From Cyanobacteria bacterium OH_PDB_230 (GTDB taxonomy: Bacteria; Cyanobacteriota; Vampirovibrionia; Gastranaerophilales; Gastranaerophilaceae): a DNA stretch of 64,000 bases. Positions 34,587 to 43,229 of this stretch are shown in pieces. Location: positions 744,001 to 808,000 of the forward strand of contig JAEZSO010000002.1 in assembly GCA_023421795.1 (NCBI GenBank), read 5' to 3'. Both the position numbers and the translations under genes were made by a program. Each line of letters starts with the position of its first letter. Position 1 is the stretch's first letter. The notes beneath the pieces are model-generated. The model saw only the letters and a list, made by a program, of their open reading frames with translations. It did no database searches and had not been told where the DNA came from.

Positions 34587-35393
34587 ATGAATACTATAAA
34601 AAAAGAAGTTCAAATTAGTTCAATAAGTTTAATGTCAGGCATAGAATGCACCGCAAAAGTAGTGCCTGCTTCTGAAAAAGGAATCCGTTTTCATTTAGGC
34701 GATAAAAGTATTTTGGCTCATATTGATAACGTTGTTTCAACTGATCACTGCACTGTGATTGGCAATCAGGACATCAAAGTTGCTTTGATAGAGCATTTCA
34801 TGGCTGCTTGCAGTATATGTAACATCGATTCTTTAGATGTGTATTTAAGCCATTTTGAATTGCCCATATTGGATGGCAGTTCTAAAGTCTGGGTGGACCT
34901 TTTCAGAGATGCCGGATTGGAACAAAAAGAAAATATAACTTACACAATTACTGAACCTGTTCAGTATATAAACGGTAAAACCCATCTGGTTGTGCTGCCT
35001 TCAGACAAACTCGCAATTACTTACAGCGTAAATTTTAACCACCCTGATCTTTCTCAAAAATGGGTTTCGTTCAGCCGGGAAAATATTGATGAGATAATTG
35101 AAGCAAGAACATTTGGGTATTTAAAAGAATTGGAAGCTTACCAGCAGGCAGGGTTCGCAAGAGGTGTCTCTGTAGAAAATACTGTAGGGCTTACTGAAGA
35201 TGGTTATACTACCGAATTAAGATCGGCTTTAGAACCGGCAAAACATAAAATATTGGATTTAATTGGAGATTTTAGATTGACAGGCTTCAATCCGCTTAAT
35301 TTAAAAGCAGAAATAATTGTAAAAGAAGCAGGTCACGCGGTTCATACGATAGTCGCAAAATCTTTAAAAGCTAAAATACAAGAGGAGAAATAA
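34587..35393 (+). CDS. lpxC: UDP-3-O-acyl-N-acetylglucosamine deacetylase LpxC
   Basis: A 268-residue zinc deacetylase, the committed step of lipid A synthesis. Zinc ligands are His in LIEHFMAA and His/Asp in AKHKILDLIGDFRL; further family marks are DGSSKVWVDLF, ARTFGYL and GHAVHTIVAKSL with the general-acid His near the C-terminus. Somewhat shorter than the roughly 300-residue proteobacterial enzyme. It starts 11 bp after lpxD and ends directly before the fabZ ATG. Confidence 0.95.
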   Translation: MNTIKKEVQISSISLMSGIECTAKVVPASEKGIRFHLGDKSILAHIDNVVSTDHCTVIGNQDIKVALIEHFMAACSICNIDSLDVYLSHFELPILDGSSKVWVDLFRDAGLEQKENITYTITEPVQYINGKTHLVVLPSDKLAITYSVNFNHPDLSQKWVSFSRENIDEIIEARTFGYLKELEAYQQAGFARGVSVENTVGLTEDGYTTELRSALEPAKHKILDLIGDFRLTGFNPLNLKAEIIVKEAGHAVHTIVAKSLKAKIQEEK

Positions 35394-35834
35394 ATGAGCG
35401 AGGAAATTTTAAACTTTGATATTATGGAAATAATGTCTATGATACCTCATAGATATCCATTTTTGTTAGTTGACAGAATTACAGAATGTGTTCCGGGTAA
35501 ATACTGTAAAGGTTACAAAAATGTGACTATAAACGAAGATTTCTTTAACGGGCACTTTCCTAATAACCCAATAATGCCTGGTGTACTCCAGATTGAAGCT
35601 ATGGCACAAATCAGCGCCGGTGCTTTAATGACTCTTCCTCAATATCAGGGAAAATTAGTTCTGTTCGCGGGAATAGACGGAGTAAGGTTTAAAAATGTAG
35701 TAAGACCCGGAGACAAATTGGAGCTGGAGTCTGAAGTCGTTAAGATTAAAGGGCCAATTATAAAAACACATACAAAAGCCACGGTTGACGGCAAATTGAC
35801 TGTAGAAGCCGACCTTATGTTTTCTGTGGTATAG
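35394..35834 (+). CDS. fabZ: 3-hydroxyacyl-[acyl-carrier-protein] dehydratase FabZ
   Basis: A 146-residue hotdog-fold dehydratase of fatty acid synthesis. The catalytic His is in MIPHRYPFLLVDRI and the catalytic Glu in GHFPNNPIMPGVLQIEAMAQ. It begins at the base after the lpxC stop codon with GAGGAGAAA overlapping the end of lpxC, so translation is coupled. Its place in the operon balances use of hydroxyacyl-ACP between membrane phospholipid and lipid A. Confidence 0.96.
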   Translation: MSEEILNFDIMEIMSMIPHRYPFLLVDRITECVPGKYCKGYKNVTINEDFFNGHFPNNPIMPGVLQIEAMAQISAGALMTLPQYQGKLVLFAGIDGVRFKNVVRPGDKLELESEVVKIKGPIIKTHTKATVDGKLTVEADLMFSVV

Positions 35835-35882
35835 AAGTTAAAACTAACCTTCAATATTTAAATGTAGAAAGAAGAATAAATT

Positions 35883-36674
35883 ATGACAATTCATGCTAGT
35901 GCGGTGATTGATAGTAGTGCAGTTATTCCTGCAAGTGCCATCATTGGGCCTAATGTAGTTATCGGTAAAAATGTTGTATTGGGAGAGAATGTTCAGGTAA
36001 TTGCGAATGCTTATCTGGAACATTGTGAAATCGGTGATAATACGGTGATTGCTCCTTTTGCAAGTATTGGTACTCCTCCTCAGGATTTGGGGTATAAAAA
36101 TGAACCTACCAAGTCGGTAATCGGAAAAAATTGTCTTATAAAAGAATATGTAACCGTTAACAGAGCTTCAGGCGAAGGAAACATCACAAAAGTCGGAGAT
36201 AAATGTCTGCTGATGGCATCTTCTCATGTGGCTCATAATTGTGTGCTCGAAGATGAAGTTATACTCGCGAATTTAGCGACGTTGGGCGGGCATGTTCAAG
36301 TAGGTTTCGGCGCATTTATAGGCGGAATGAGTGTATTCCATCAAAATATCAGAATCGGTGAAATGTGTATTATAAGTGGATTCTCCGCTGCGAGAATGGA
36401 CATATTGCCTTATTGTAAATGTGATGGAAGACCACCTACTCTCCATGGCATAAATGTTATAGGGCTTAAACGTAGAGGCATAACTTTAGAAGAAAGAACT
36501 AATTTAAAAAATGCGTTTAAAATTATTCAATCGGGTGAGTATACAGTACTTAAAGCGGCTGATGTAATTGAAGATACTTTGGTTCAGGATAAATATACGA
36601 AAAAACTGGTAGAATTTATCAGAACATCTAAAAGAGGAATTACAATCAGAAAAAGCGATTATACGTTAGATTAA
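35883..36674 (+). CDS. lpxA: Acyl-[ACP]-UDP-N-acetylglucosamine O-acyltransferase LpxA
   Basis: A 263-residue first enzyme of lipid A synthesis. The left-handed beta-helix repeats (IHASAVIDSSAVIPASAI..., ENVQVIANAYLE) lead to the catalytic His in MASSHVAHNCVL; then GGMSVFHQNIRIG and GINVIGLKRRG with a helical C-terminal domain. Last of the four lipid A genes, 48 bp after fabZ, with an AAGAAT ribosome region. The aminopeptidase follows after nine bases. Confidence 0.95.
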   Translation: MTIHASAVIDSSAVIPASAIIGPNVVIGKNVVLGENVQVIANAYLEHCEIGDNTVIAPFASIGTPPQDLGYKNEPTKSVIGKNCLIKEYVTVNRASGEGNITKVGDKCLLMASSHVAHNCVLEDEVILANLATLGGHVQVGFGAFIGGMSVFHQNIRIGEMCIISGFSAARMDILPYCKCDGRPPTLHGINVIGLKRRGITLEERTNLKNAFKIIQSGEYTVLKAADVIEDTLVQDKYTKKLVEFIRTSKRGITIRKSDYTLD

Positions 36675-36683
36675 GGAGCTTGT

Positions 36684-37787
36684 ATGAATAAATTATGGGA
36701 AAAATATGCAAAAATATTGGTTGAATATTCTGTTGATGTTCAACCCGGCGAATTGACAATAATAAGATCAGAAAGCTATGAAGCCACTCCTTTAATAAAA
36801 GAAATATATAAACAGGTATTGCAAAGAGGCGGCTACCCTGTTGTAAGATGCTCTTTAGACGGCATTCAAGAAACTTACATAAAATACGCTTCAGAAAATC
36901 AGCTGGATTATATCGACCCTATGTCAGAAATTGAATACCAGCAGGCTAAAAACTTTATTTCTATCGGTGCTCCATTAAATGTCAAAAATATGGCTAAAGC
37001 CGATTCTAAAAAAATGGCTCGAAGATCAAAAGCCACCAAACATTTGTCGGAATTGTTGTTAGATAGAGCCGCAAAAAAGGAATTAAACTGGGTTATAGCA
37101 GATTTCCCTACTCAAGCATTGGCTCAAGAAGCAAAAATGTCTCTTGATGAATATACAGAATTTTTAATCAATTCTTGTTATTTATATTTAGATGATCCTG
37201 TTGCCAAGTGGAGAGAAATAGGAGAAGAACAGCAAAAGATGGCTGATTATTTGACTACAACTTCAACATTGAGAATTGTTGGAGAAAAAACCGATATTAC
37301 TTTCTCAACTGAAGGCAGAATCTGGAAAAACTGCTGCGGCCACTGTAATTTCCCTGATGGAGAAATTTATACTTCACCGATTGAAGACAGTGCAAACGGC
37401 GAGATTTACTTTGATTTCCCTGCCATATACAGAGGAAACGAATCTCATAAAATCCATATGAAGCTTGAAAATGGCAAGGTTGTTGATGCTAAAGCTGAAA
37501 AAGGCGAAGAATTTTTGCTTGATATGTTGAATATGGACGAAGGTTCAAGATTTGTCGGTGAAATCGCCATAGGTACAAATGATATGATTCAGGATGTAAC
37601 AGGAAACATTTTGTTTGATGAAAAAATCGGCGGTTCAATCCATATGGCGGTTGGTTCATCTTATCCTGAAACCGGCGGTAAAAACGTATCAGGGCTTCAT
37701 TGGGATATCATTAAAAACATGAAAAACGGCAGTGAAATATACGCGGATGATAAACTTATTTATAAAGACGGGAAGTTTATCATATAA
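36684..37787 (+). CDS. M29 family aminopeptidase
   Basis: A 367-residue metallo-aminopeptidase of the AmpS/PepS (M29) family that removes N-terminal residues from peptides in the cytoplasm. Conserved parts are VDVQPGELTIIRSE, TLRIVGEKTDITFSTEGR, NFPDGEIYTSPIEDSANGEI (metal-binding Glu), EIAIGTN, FDEKIGGSIHMAVG (metal His) and GLHWDII (metal His and Asp). AAGGAG lies before the ATG. It follows lpxA by nine bases and ends at a clear terminator, so it is the last gene of the lipid A transcript. Confidence 0.9.
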   Translation: MNKLWEKYAKILVEYSVDVQPGELTIIRSESYEATPLIKEIYKQVLQRGGYPVVRCSLDGIQETYIKYASENQLDYIDPMSEIEYQQAKNFISIGAPLNVKNMAKADSKKMARRSKATKHLSELLLDRAAKKELNWVIADFPTQALAQEAKMSLDEYTEFLINSCYLYLDDPVAKWREIGEEQQKMADYLTTTSTLRIVGEKTDITFSTEGRIWKNCCGHCNFPDGEIYTSPIEDSANGEIYFDFPAIYRGNESHKIHMKLENGKVVDAKAEKGEEFLLDMLNMDEGSRFVGEIAIGTNDMIQDVTGNILFDEKIGGSIHMAVGSSYPETGGKNVSGLHWDIIKNMKNGSEIYADDKLIYKDGKFII

Positions 37788-37802
37788 TCAACATAATAAA
37801 AA

Positions 37803-37827
37803 ACTCACCAGAAGGTGAGTTTTTTTG
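37803..37827 (+). terminator. Terminator of the lipid A operon
   Basis: ACTCACC-AGAA-GGTGAGT stem followed by seven T. Confidence 0.88.
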
Positions 37828-37962
37828 TATTGTATTACATTTCATATATAGCCGCAGGTGCAACAAGCATACAGTAATTTGTTTCAGTTGATAGAGGAAA
37901 TTATAAATTTTGTTTATGCTAAAATATTTACGAATATGTATAAAAGAAGAAAGGCCGTTTAC

Positions 37963-39645
37963 ATGAAAGAACTTTCACCATTACAAATTGAGAGATTAAA
38001 ATATCAACCAAAATTGCCTGCTAGCTTAGCTAACGGAATTAAAAAGCTTGTTATGCAAGAAGGTAATAAGACTCAATCAGTAAAAGATCAAGAACAAATT
38101 CAGGAATTATTCCCTAATACTTACGCCAAACCGATTGTTACTTTTAAATCTACTGATGAAGAAGCTTCAAGCGAAAAAAGAAACGTAGGCGTTATCCTCT
38201 CTGGTGGTCAAGCTCCCGGCGGGCACAATGTTATTGCCGGTTTGTTTGATGCTCTAAAGCAGGCTAATCCAGAGAATAAGCTATATGGTTTCTTAGGCGG
38301 TCCATCAGGAATAATGAATGGGGAATATATAGAGTTTACTTCTGAACTTATCGATGAATACAGAAATACAGGCGGTTTTGATATCATCGGTTCAGGAAGA
38401 ACTAAATTAGAAACAGAAGAACATTTCTTAAAAGCATGGAATACCTGCCAAAATCTGGATATTACAGGTATTGTAATCATAGGCGGCGACGATTCTAACA
38501 CAAACGCGGCAATGCTTGCTGAATGGTTTGTTCAAAAAGAAGCTGGCATACAAGTAATTGGTTGTCCAAAAACAATAGACGGTGACCTTAAAAACGATCA
38601 AATTGAAATTTCATTCGGTTTTGACACCGCAACAAAAACTTATGCTGAGATGATTGGTAATATTCAAAGAGACGCCAATTCTGCTAAAAAATACTGGCAT
38701 TTTATTAAGCTAATGGGAAGAAGCGCAACCCACGTAGGTTTGGAAGTGGCACTTCAGACTCAGCCAAATATAACTTTGATTTCAGAAGAAGTAGAAGCTA
38801 AAAAAATGTCATTAACTCAAGTTGTTAATTATATGGCCAACATTATTTCTAAAAGAGCTGATGCCGGCAAAAACTTTGGTATTGCTTTGATTCCTGAAGG
38901 GTTAATTGAATTTATCCCTGAAATCAAATCAATGATAGCAAACTTGAACGATGTCTTGGCTTTAGTTGAAGATGATTCTGATTACAAATCTGCTAAAAAT
39001 GATTTTGAAAAATTTGAAGTTATAAAAAGCAGATTGGACGAAGAAAATGCCCAAGTGTACGATTCTCTTCCTGTAATGATTAAAGAACAGCTGTTGATGG
39101 ATAGAGATCCTCACGGAAATGTTCAGGTTTCAAAAATCGAGACTGAAAAGTTATTGATAGAAATGATCAAGGGCAGATTAAAACAAATGAAAAATATCGG
39201 CGAGTATCACGGTAAATTCGCAGACCAGGCACATTTCTTCGGTTATGAAGGAAGATGCGCATTCCCGTCTAATTTCGATTCAGACTATTGCTACTCGTTA
39301 GGTTATAATGCATTTGCATTGATGAACTTTGGTCTGACAGGTTATTTGTCTTCTGTAAAAAATCTTTCAGCTCCAGCTTCAGAATGGGTAGCCGGTGGTG
39401 TTCCATTAACGATGATGATGAATATGGAAAAAAGACATGGCCAGTTCAAACCTGTTATACAAAAAGCTTTGGTAGAATTAGATGGTCCTGTTTTCAAAAA
39501 ATTAGAGCAAAACAGAGAATCTTGGGCTATGGATGACAGATATATTTTCCCAGGTTCGATACAATACTTCGGACCAAGCTCTGTATGTGATATAACGACG
39601 CAAACGCTTAAGTTAGAAAACGAAGCGCGCTTAGTTAATGCATAA
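37963..39645 (+). CDS. pfp: Pyrophosphate--fructose 6-phosphate 1-phosphotransferase
   Basis: A 560-residue long-type PFP from the ATG at 37963 with AAGG upstream; the open frame begins 35 codons earlier but without a site. Marks are VILSGGQAPGGHNVIAGL, IVIIGGDDSNTNA (Asp after GGD, which selects pyrophosphate over ATP) and CPKTIDGDLKNDQIEISFG, with the KTIDGD motif of PPi-dependent enzymes. It makes fructose 1,6-bisphosphate with pyrophosphate and is reversible, so it can run glycolysis or gluconeogenesis. Long PFPs are known from plants and several anaerobic bacteria. Works with fba. Confidence 0.93.
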   Translation: MKELSPLQIERLKYQPKLPASLANGIKKLVMQEGNKTQSVKDQEQIQELFPNTYAKPIVTFKSTDEEASSEKRNVGVILSGGQAPGGHNVIAGLFDALKQANPENKLYGFLGGPSGIMNGEYIEFTSELIDEYRNTGGFDIIGSGRTKLETEEHFLKAWNTCQNLDITGIVIIGGDDSNTNAAMLAEWFVQKEAGIQVIGCPKTIDGDLKNDQIEISFGFDTATKTYAEMIGNIQRDANSAKKYWHFIKLMGRSATHVGLEVALQTQPNITLISEEVEAKKMSLTQVVNYMANIISKRADAGKNFGIALIPEGLIEFIPEIKSMIANLNDVLALVEDDSDYKSAKNDFEKFEVIKSRLDEENAQVYDSLPVMIKEQLLMDRDPHGNVQVSKIETEKLLIEMIKGRLKQMKNIGEYHGKFADQAHFFGYEGRCAFPSNFDSDYCYSLGYNAFALMNFGLTGYLSSVKNLSAPASEWVAGGVPLTMMMNMEKRHGQFKPVIQKALVELDGPVFKKLEQNRESWAMDDRYIFPGSIQYFGPSSVCDITTQTLKLENEARLVNA

Positions 39646-39661
39646 TTCATAAAAAAATTAA

Positions 39662-39690
39662 AAAAGCCGCTTTGAACAAGGCGGCTTTTA
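39662..39690 (+). terminator. Terminator of pfp
   Basis: AAAAGCCGC / GCGGCTTTT stem with a 10-base loop, followed by a T-rich tail. Confidence 0.8.
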
Positions 39691-39699
39691 TTTTTGGAT

Positions 39700-39728
39700 T
39701 TGATATTAAGCTTTTTAGATGTTATAAC
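39700..39728 (+). promoter_or_regulatory. thrS promoter
   Basis: TTGATA, a 17-bp spacer and TATAAC, 29 bp before the thrS ATG. Confidence 0.65.
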
Positions 39729-39757
39729 TAGATAAACTGTACTTAAAGGAAAGAAAT

Positions 39758-41530
39758 ATGGAAAAGAATAATGAAACTCTGCATATATTAAGACATTCGA
39801 CCTCTCACATTATGGCCCAGGCTGTTCAAAGTCTATTTCCAGAAGCGAAATTGGCTATAGGACCTGCTGTCGAAAATGGATTTTATTATGATTTCGATTT
39901 GGAAGGACACTCTTTTTCCGAGGAAGATCTTGCAAAAATTGAAGACGAAATGAAAAAAATCGTAAAACAAAATCTTTATTTTGAAAAATATGAAATACCC
40001 GATGTGGAAAAGCAAATCTCTGAATTTAAAGCACAAGGCGAGATTTACAAAGCAGAGCTTTTAGAAGAACATAAAAATGATAATCCTACTCTTTATTTGA
40101 CCAAAGATAAAGAAGGAAACGTATTATTCAATGATCTTTGCGCAGGACCTCACGTTCCAAATACTTCTTACATAAAACCAAATGCTTTTAAACTTTTAAA
40201 AGTAGCAGGTGCTTATTGGAGAGGCAACGAAAAAAACAAAATGCTTCAACGTATTTATGCTACCTCTTTTTGGAATAAAGAAGCTTTGGATGAATATTTG
40301 AATTTCTTAGCGGAAGCTGAAAAGCGTGACCATAGAAAACTTGGAACTCAGCTAGATTTATTCTCTGTTAGAGAAGAAATCGGAGGCGGCCTTGTTTTAT
40401 GGCACCCAAATTTAGCCATTGTAAGGGAAGAAATTGAAAATTACTGGAGATCAGAGCATAGAAAACGCGGTTACGTTATCGTTCAGACCCCCCATATTGC
40501 AAAATCTAAATTATGGGAGCTATCAGGACATGCCGATCATTACAGGGAGAATATGTTTTTTATAAATGATAATGGCGAAGAATTGGTTTTAAAACCTATG
40601 AATTGTCCTTTTCATATTATGATTTATCAGGCAAACAGACATTCATACCGTTCGTTGCCTCTTAGAATGGGCGAATTAGGAACCGTTTACAGAAGAGAAA
40701 AATCAGGTGCTTTGTCTGGTTTAACTCGTGTACAAGGTTTTACGCAAGATGATGCTCATATATTTTGCACTCCTGAGCAGCTGGTTGATGAGATTAATGC
40801 AATCATTGATTTTGTCACTGACACTATGAATATATTCGGGATGGAATTTGATGTTGAACTTTCTACAAGACCTGATGATTTTGTGGGTGAAATCGAAAAC
40901 TGGAACAAGGCTGAAGCAGGTTTAAGAGAAGCCATGGATAGACGCGGAATGAATTATGAAGTAAATGAAGGTGATGGAGCATTCTATGGCCCTAAAATTG
41001 ACTTTAAAGTTAAAGATGCCATAGGTAGAACTTGGCAATGTGCGACCATTCAATTGGACTTTAATCTGCCTGAAAGATTTGAACTTAAATATCAAGACAA
41101 AGATGGCCAGATGAAAACTCCTGTTATGCTCCACAGAGTAATATTCGGATCAATGGAAAGATTCCACGGTATATTGATTGAACACTATGCTGGTTCTTTC
41201 CCGACTTGGCTCTCTCCTACGCAGGTAAGCGTCGTTCCTATAGCAGAAAGACACAACGATTATGCTGCGCAAGTTTACAAAAAACTTTTTGAAAAAGGCA
41301 TAAGAGTTAAACTTGATGACAGATCAGAAAGCATGAACTATAAGATAAGAGAAGCTCTTCAGGACAAGAAAATCCCGTATGTTCTTGTGATGGGAGACAA
41401 AGAAATAGAAAACAATGAAGTGGCGGTAAGAGTAAGAGGAAAAGGGCAGGTTGGCACAATCTCGATAGATGATTTTGCCCAAAAACTTTTAGAGGAAATA
41501 TCCACCAAAGCTAAAGAAACTTCATTCTAA
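39758..41530 (+). CDS. thrS: Threonyl-tRNA synthetase lacking the TGS domain
   Basis: A 590-residue class II synthetase charging tRNA-Thr. The protein opens directly with the editing domain: HSTSHIMAQAV (His-x3-His) and CAGPHV, the Cys/His set that clears mischarged Ser-tRNA. The catalytic core has KPMNCPFHIMIY (zinc Cys), FRYRRE-like LGTVYRREKSGALSGL, GFTQDDAHIF, and motif 3 MLHRVIFGSMERF; the anticodon-binding domain ends the protein. The roughly 60-residue N-terminal TGS domain of most bacterial ThrS is missing. AAAGGAAAG precedes the ATG. Confidence 0.95.
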   Translation: MEKNNETLHILRHSTSHIMAQAVQSLFPEAKLAIGPAVENGFYYDFDLEGHSFSEEDLAKIEDEMKKIVKQNLYFEKYEIPDVEKQISEFKAQGEIYKAELLEEHKNDNPTLYLTKDKEGNVLFNDLCAGPHVPNTSYIKPNAFKLLKVAGAYWRGNEKNKMLQRIYATSFWNKEALDEYLNFLAEAEKRDHRKLGTQLDLFSVREEIGGGLVLWHPNLAIVREEIENYWRSEHRKRGYVIVQTPHIAKSKLWELSGHADHYRENMFFINDNGEELVLKPMNCPFHIMIYQANRHSYRSLPLRMGELGTVYRREKSGALSGLTRVQGFTQDDAHIFCTPEQLVDEINAIIDFVTDTMNIFGMEFDVELSTRPDDFVGEIENWNKAEAGLREAMDRRGMNYEVNEGDGAFYGPKIDFKVKDAIGRTWQCATIQLDFNLPERFELKYQDKDGQMKTPVMLHRVIFGSMERFHGILIEHYAGSFPTWLSPTQVSVVPIAERHNDYAAQVYKKLFEKGIRVKLDDRSESMNYKIREALQDKKIPYVLVMGDKEIENNEVAVRVRGKGQVGTISIDDFAQKLLEEISTKAKETSF

Positions 41531-41542
41531 AATATTCAAAAT

Positions 41543-41570
41543 AAAAAGAGCCTGTTCGAGGCTCTTTTTG
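41543..41570. terminator. Bidirectional terminator after thrS
   Basis: AAAAAGAGCC / GGCTCTTTTT with a 7-base loop, between convergent genes. Confidence 0.88.
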
Positions 41571-41576
41571 TTTTAT

Positions 41577-42341
41577 CTAAAAGAAATTGTTTCTGTCGAT
41601 GTATTCATCTCCCGGTGACTCTTTGTATAGTTTATCGTCATAGCTTTTTTCTACGGCAACAGGTTTCGGTTTGAATTCAATTTTATCTGCTATTGCAATA
41701 AGTATGGGAAGCAATGGATTGATAGTTTCTGTTCCTCCTGAGATGCCATTTTTGGATTGTTTGTAAGTGAATTTACCATCGTCTATTTTTCCTTCGATTT
41801 CTTTGAATTCACCTTCGTTTCTTACAACTAATTCTATACGATTATTACCCATAGTTCCTTTTATGTGTGAAAAGTCTTCCGCGTCATATGCTCTTAGCTT
41901 GATAGCCTTGTGACCTTGTTTACCTTCAATAAATGTTTTTGATCCTAATGTTGCGCTATGCATTTCCAGGTCAGATGACAAGAGCTTTCCGGAGAAATTG
42001 TATTGCGGTTTTGCTCCCTTTTCAAAATTTAGGCTAAAAGGAAGATTGGCGTATTCGCCTTCATAGTTTCTGCCTTGAATTTTCATAGAAAAGTTTAGTT
42101 TGTTGTTTATTTCACCTTCCAGTTGAGTGTATCTGAAATATTGAGACGCTTTTATTTCCGCAGGATGAGGCATTTGTTGTTTGTCGATATTTAGTGTATT
42201 TGATTCTAAATCCCCAAATTCAAAAATGTCTTCAGAGTGTCCAAAACTTACTGGACTTGCGTAATTTCTATTGTCCGAGAATCCTTTAGCCGAAAGAATT
42301 TGAGGGCAGTTTTTAATTGAGTTTATGAAAGCTATTTTCAT
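41577..42341 (-). CDS. Lineage-specific beta-repeat protein, copy 1
   Basis: A 254-residue protein of no known family. An N-terminal stretch MKIAFINSIKNCPQILSAKG is followed by ASPVSFGHSED, then repeated short beta-type units of the form Ile-x-Gly-x-Leu/Ile spaced 20-30 residues apart (LEGEINNKLNFSMKI, FSGKLLSSDLEM, IKGTMGNNRIELVV, IEGKIDDGKFTY), and a helix NPLLPILIAIADK. The next gene upstream on this strand has the same plan, so they are paralogs. No signal peptide of ordinary type. Function unknown. Confidence 0.65.
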   Translation of the reverse strand: MKIAFINSIKNCPQILSAKGFSDNRNYASPVSFGHSEDIFEFGDLESNTLNIDKQQMPHPAEIKASQYFRYTQLEGEINNKLNFSMKIQGRNYEGEYANLPFSLNFEKGAKPQYNFSGKLLSSDLEMHSATLGSKTFIEGKQGHKAIKLRAYDAEDFSHIKGTMGNNRIELVVRNEGEFKEIEGKIDDGKFTYKQSKNGISGGTETINPLLPILIAIADKIEFKPKPVAVEKSYDDKLYKESPGDEYIDRNNFF

Positions 42342-42443
42342 ATATATTTTACTCCTTGAATTATCTTTAAAAATAATATTACAAACATAGCAATATGATA
42401 GTTATACAGGTGGCTAATATTTTCAAAAATTTACCATCAAAAT

Positions 42444-43124
42444 TTAAAGCTTAATGTCTTTTAAGAGTCTGTCATTGTATAGGGCATATAATAGAGGCAA
42501 CAAATTATCGCTGTCTTGGTATTCGCCGCAGATGTTGTTTCTGTTAAGGGTTAAATCGATTTTCTTCTCGTTAATCTTTCCTTCAATTTTGTGTTTGTGC
42601 ATAAATGTGATGATTTTTAAATCTACGGGAATTGAACCCAGATTACCTGATATTTCGCTGTGATCCGCTCTTACTTTGACTTTTAAATCCGCCGGCATGT
42701 TATCAAAGCTTCCTGTTAAATCCGAGCTTCCCCAAGGGTTGGTGCTTTTGATAAAGATATTTTGCCCATTCAAGTTACCTTCATAACTTTTGGCATGCCC
42801 GCCATAAGCCGTATTTATCTTTAAATCATATGTCCCATCGTTTTGTTCTCCTTGAAAAATATTGTTGTTTACCTTGAGAGTGAACGGTTTTTCCTGAAGA
42901 GAACCTTTTATTGCGTGCCTTAACAGAGTTTTGTCTATCGCCAAATCTACTCTGCTTTCTTGCGCTATCGAATTTAAGCAATCATTTATTACTTTATGCG
43001 GCTCAAACGAATCATAAGATCCAAAGCTAACCATGCTTCTATCTGGTTCTGTTTTTTGGTGCCGCAAGCTGGTTTTCGCACCATAGTTTTTTGAGGAAAT
43101 AGCCGAAATATGTTGAATAAGCAT
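42444..43124 (-). CDS. Lineage-specific beta-repeat protein, copy 2
   Basis: A 226-residue paralog of the neighbouring 254-residue protein. Same order: short N-terminal segment, MVSFGSYDSFE, repeated Gly-centred beta units (IKGSLQEKPFTLKV, YEGNLNGQNIFIK, LTGSFDNMPADLKV, ISGNLGSIPVDLKI, IEGKINEKKIDLTL) and a closing helix DNLLPLLYALYND matching NPLLPILIAIADK. Sequence identity is low but the order is preserved. Likely transcribed first of the pair. Function unknown. Confidence 0.65.
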   Translation of the reverse strand: MLIQHISAISSKNYGAKTSLRHQKTEPDRSMVSFGSYDSFEPHKVINDCLNSIAQESRVDLAIDKTLLRHAIKGSLQEKPFTLKVNNNIFQGEQNDGTYDLKINTAYGGHAKSYEGNLNGQNIFIKSTNPWGSSDLTGSFDNMPADLKVKVRADHSEISGNLGSIPVDLKIITFMHKHKIEGKINEKKIDLTLNRNNICGEYQDSDNLLPLLYALYNDRLLKDIKL

Positions 43125-43194
43125 TTATAATATCCCTTTAAAATATAAACCAATAATACACTGTTTTTGCTTTTTTGGATAATTTATATTCTAT

Positions 43195-43223
43195 TCGACA
43201 TTTTTATCTTGAACAATTATAAT
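43195..43223 (+). promoter_or_regulatory. Promoter with -10 six bases before the start codon
   Basis: TCGACA (one mismatch from consensus), a 17-bp spacer and TATAAT (43218-43223); the ATG begins at 43230, the expected +1. No ribosome site is seen, so a leaderless mRNA is likely. Confidence 0.7.
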
Positions 43224-43229
43224 TTGAGT

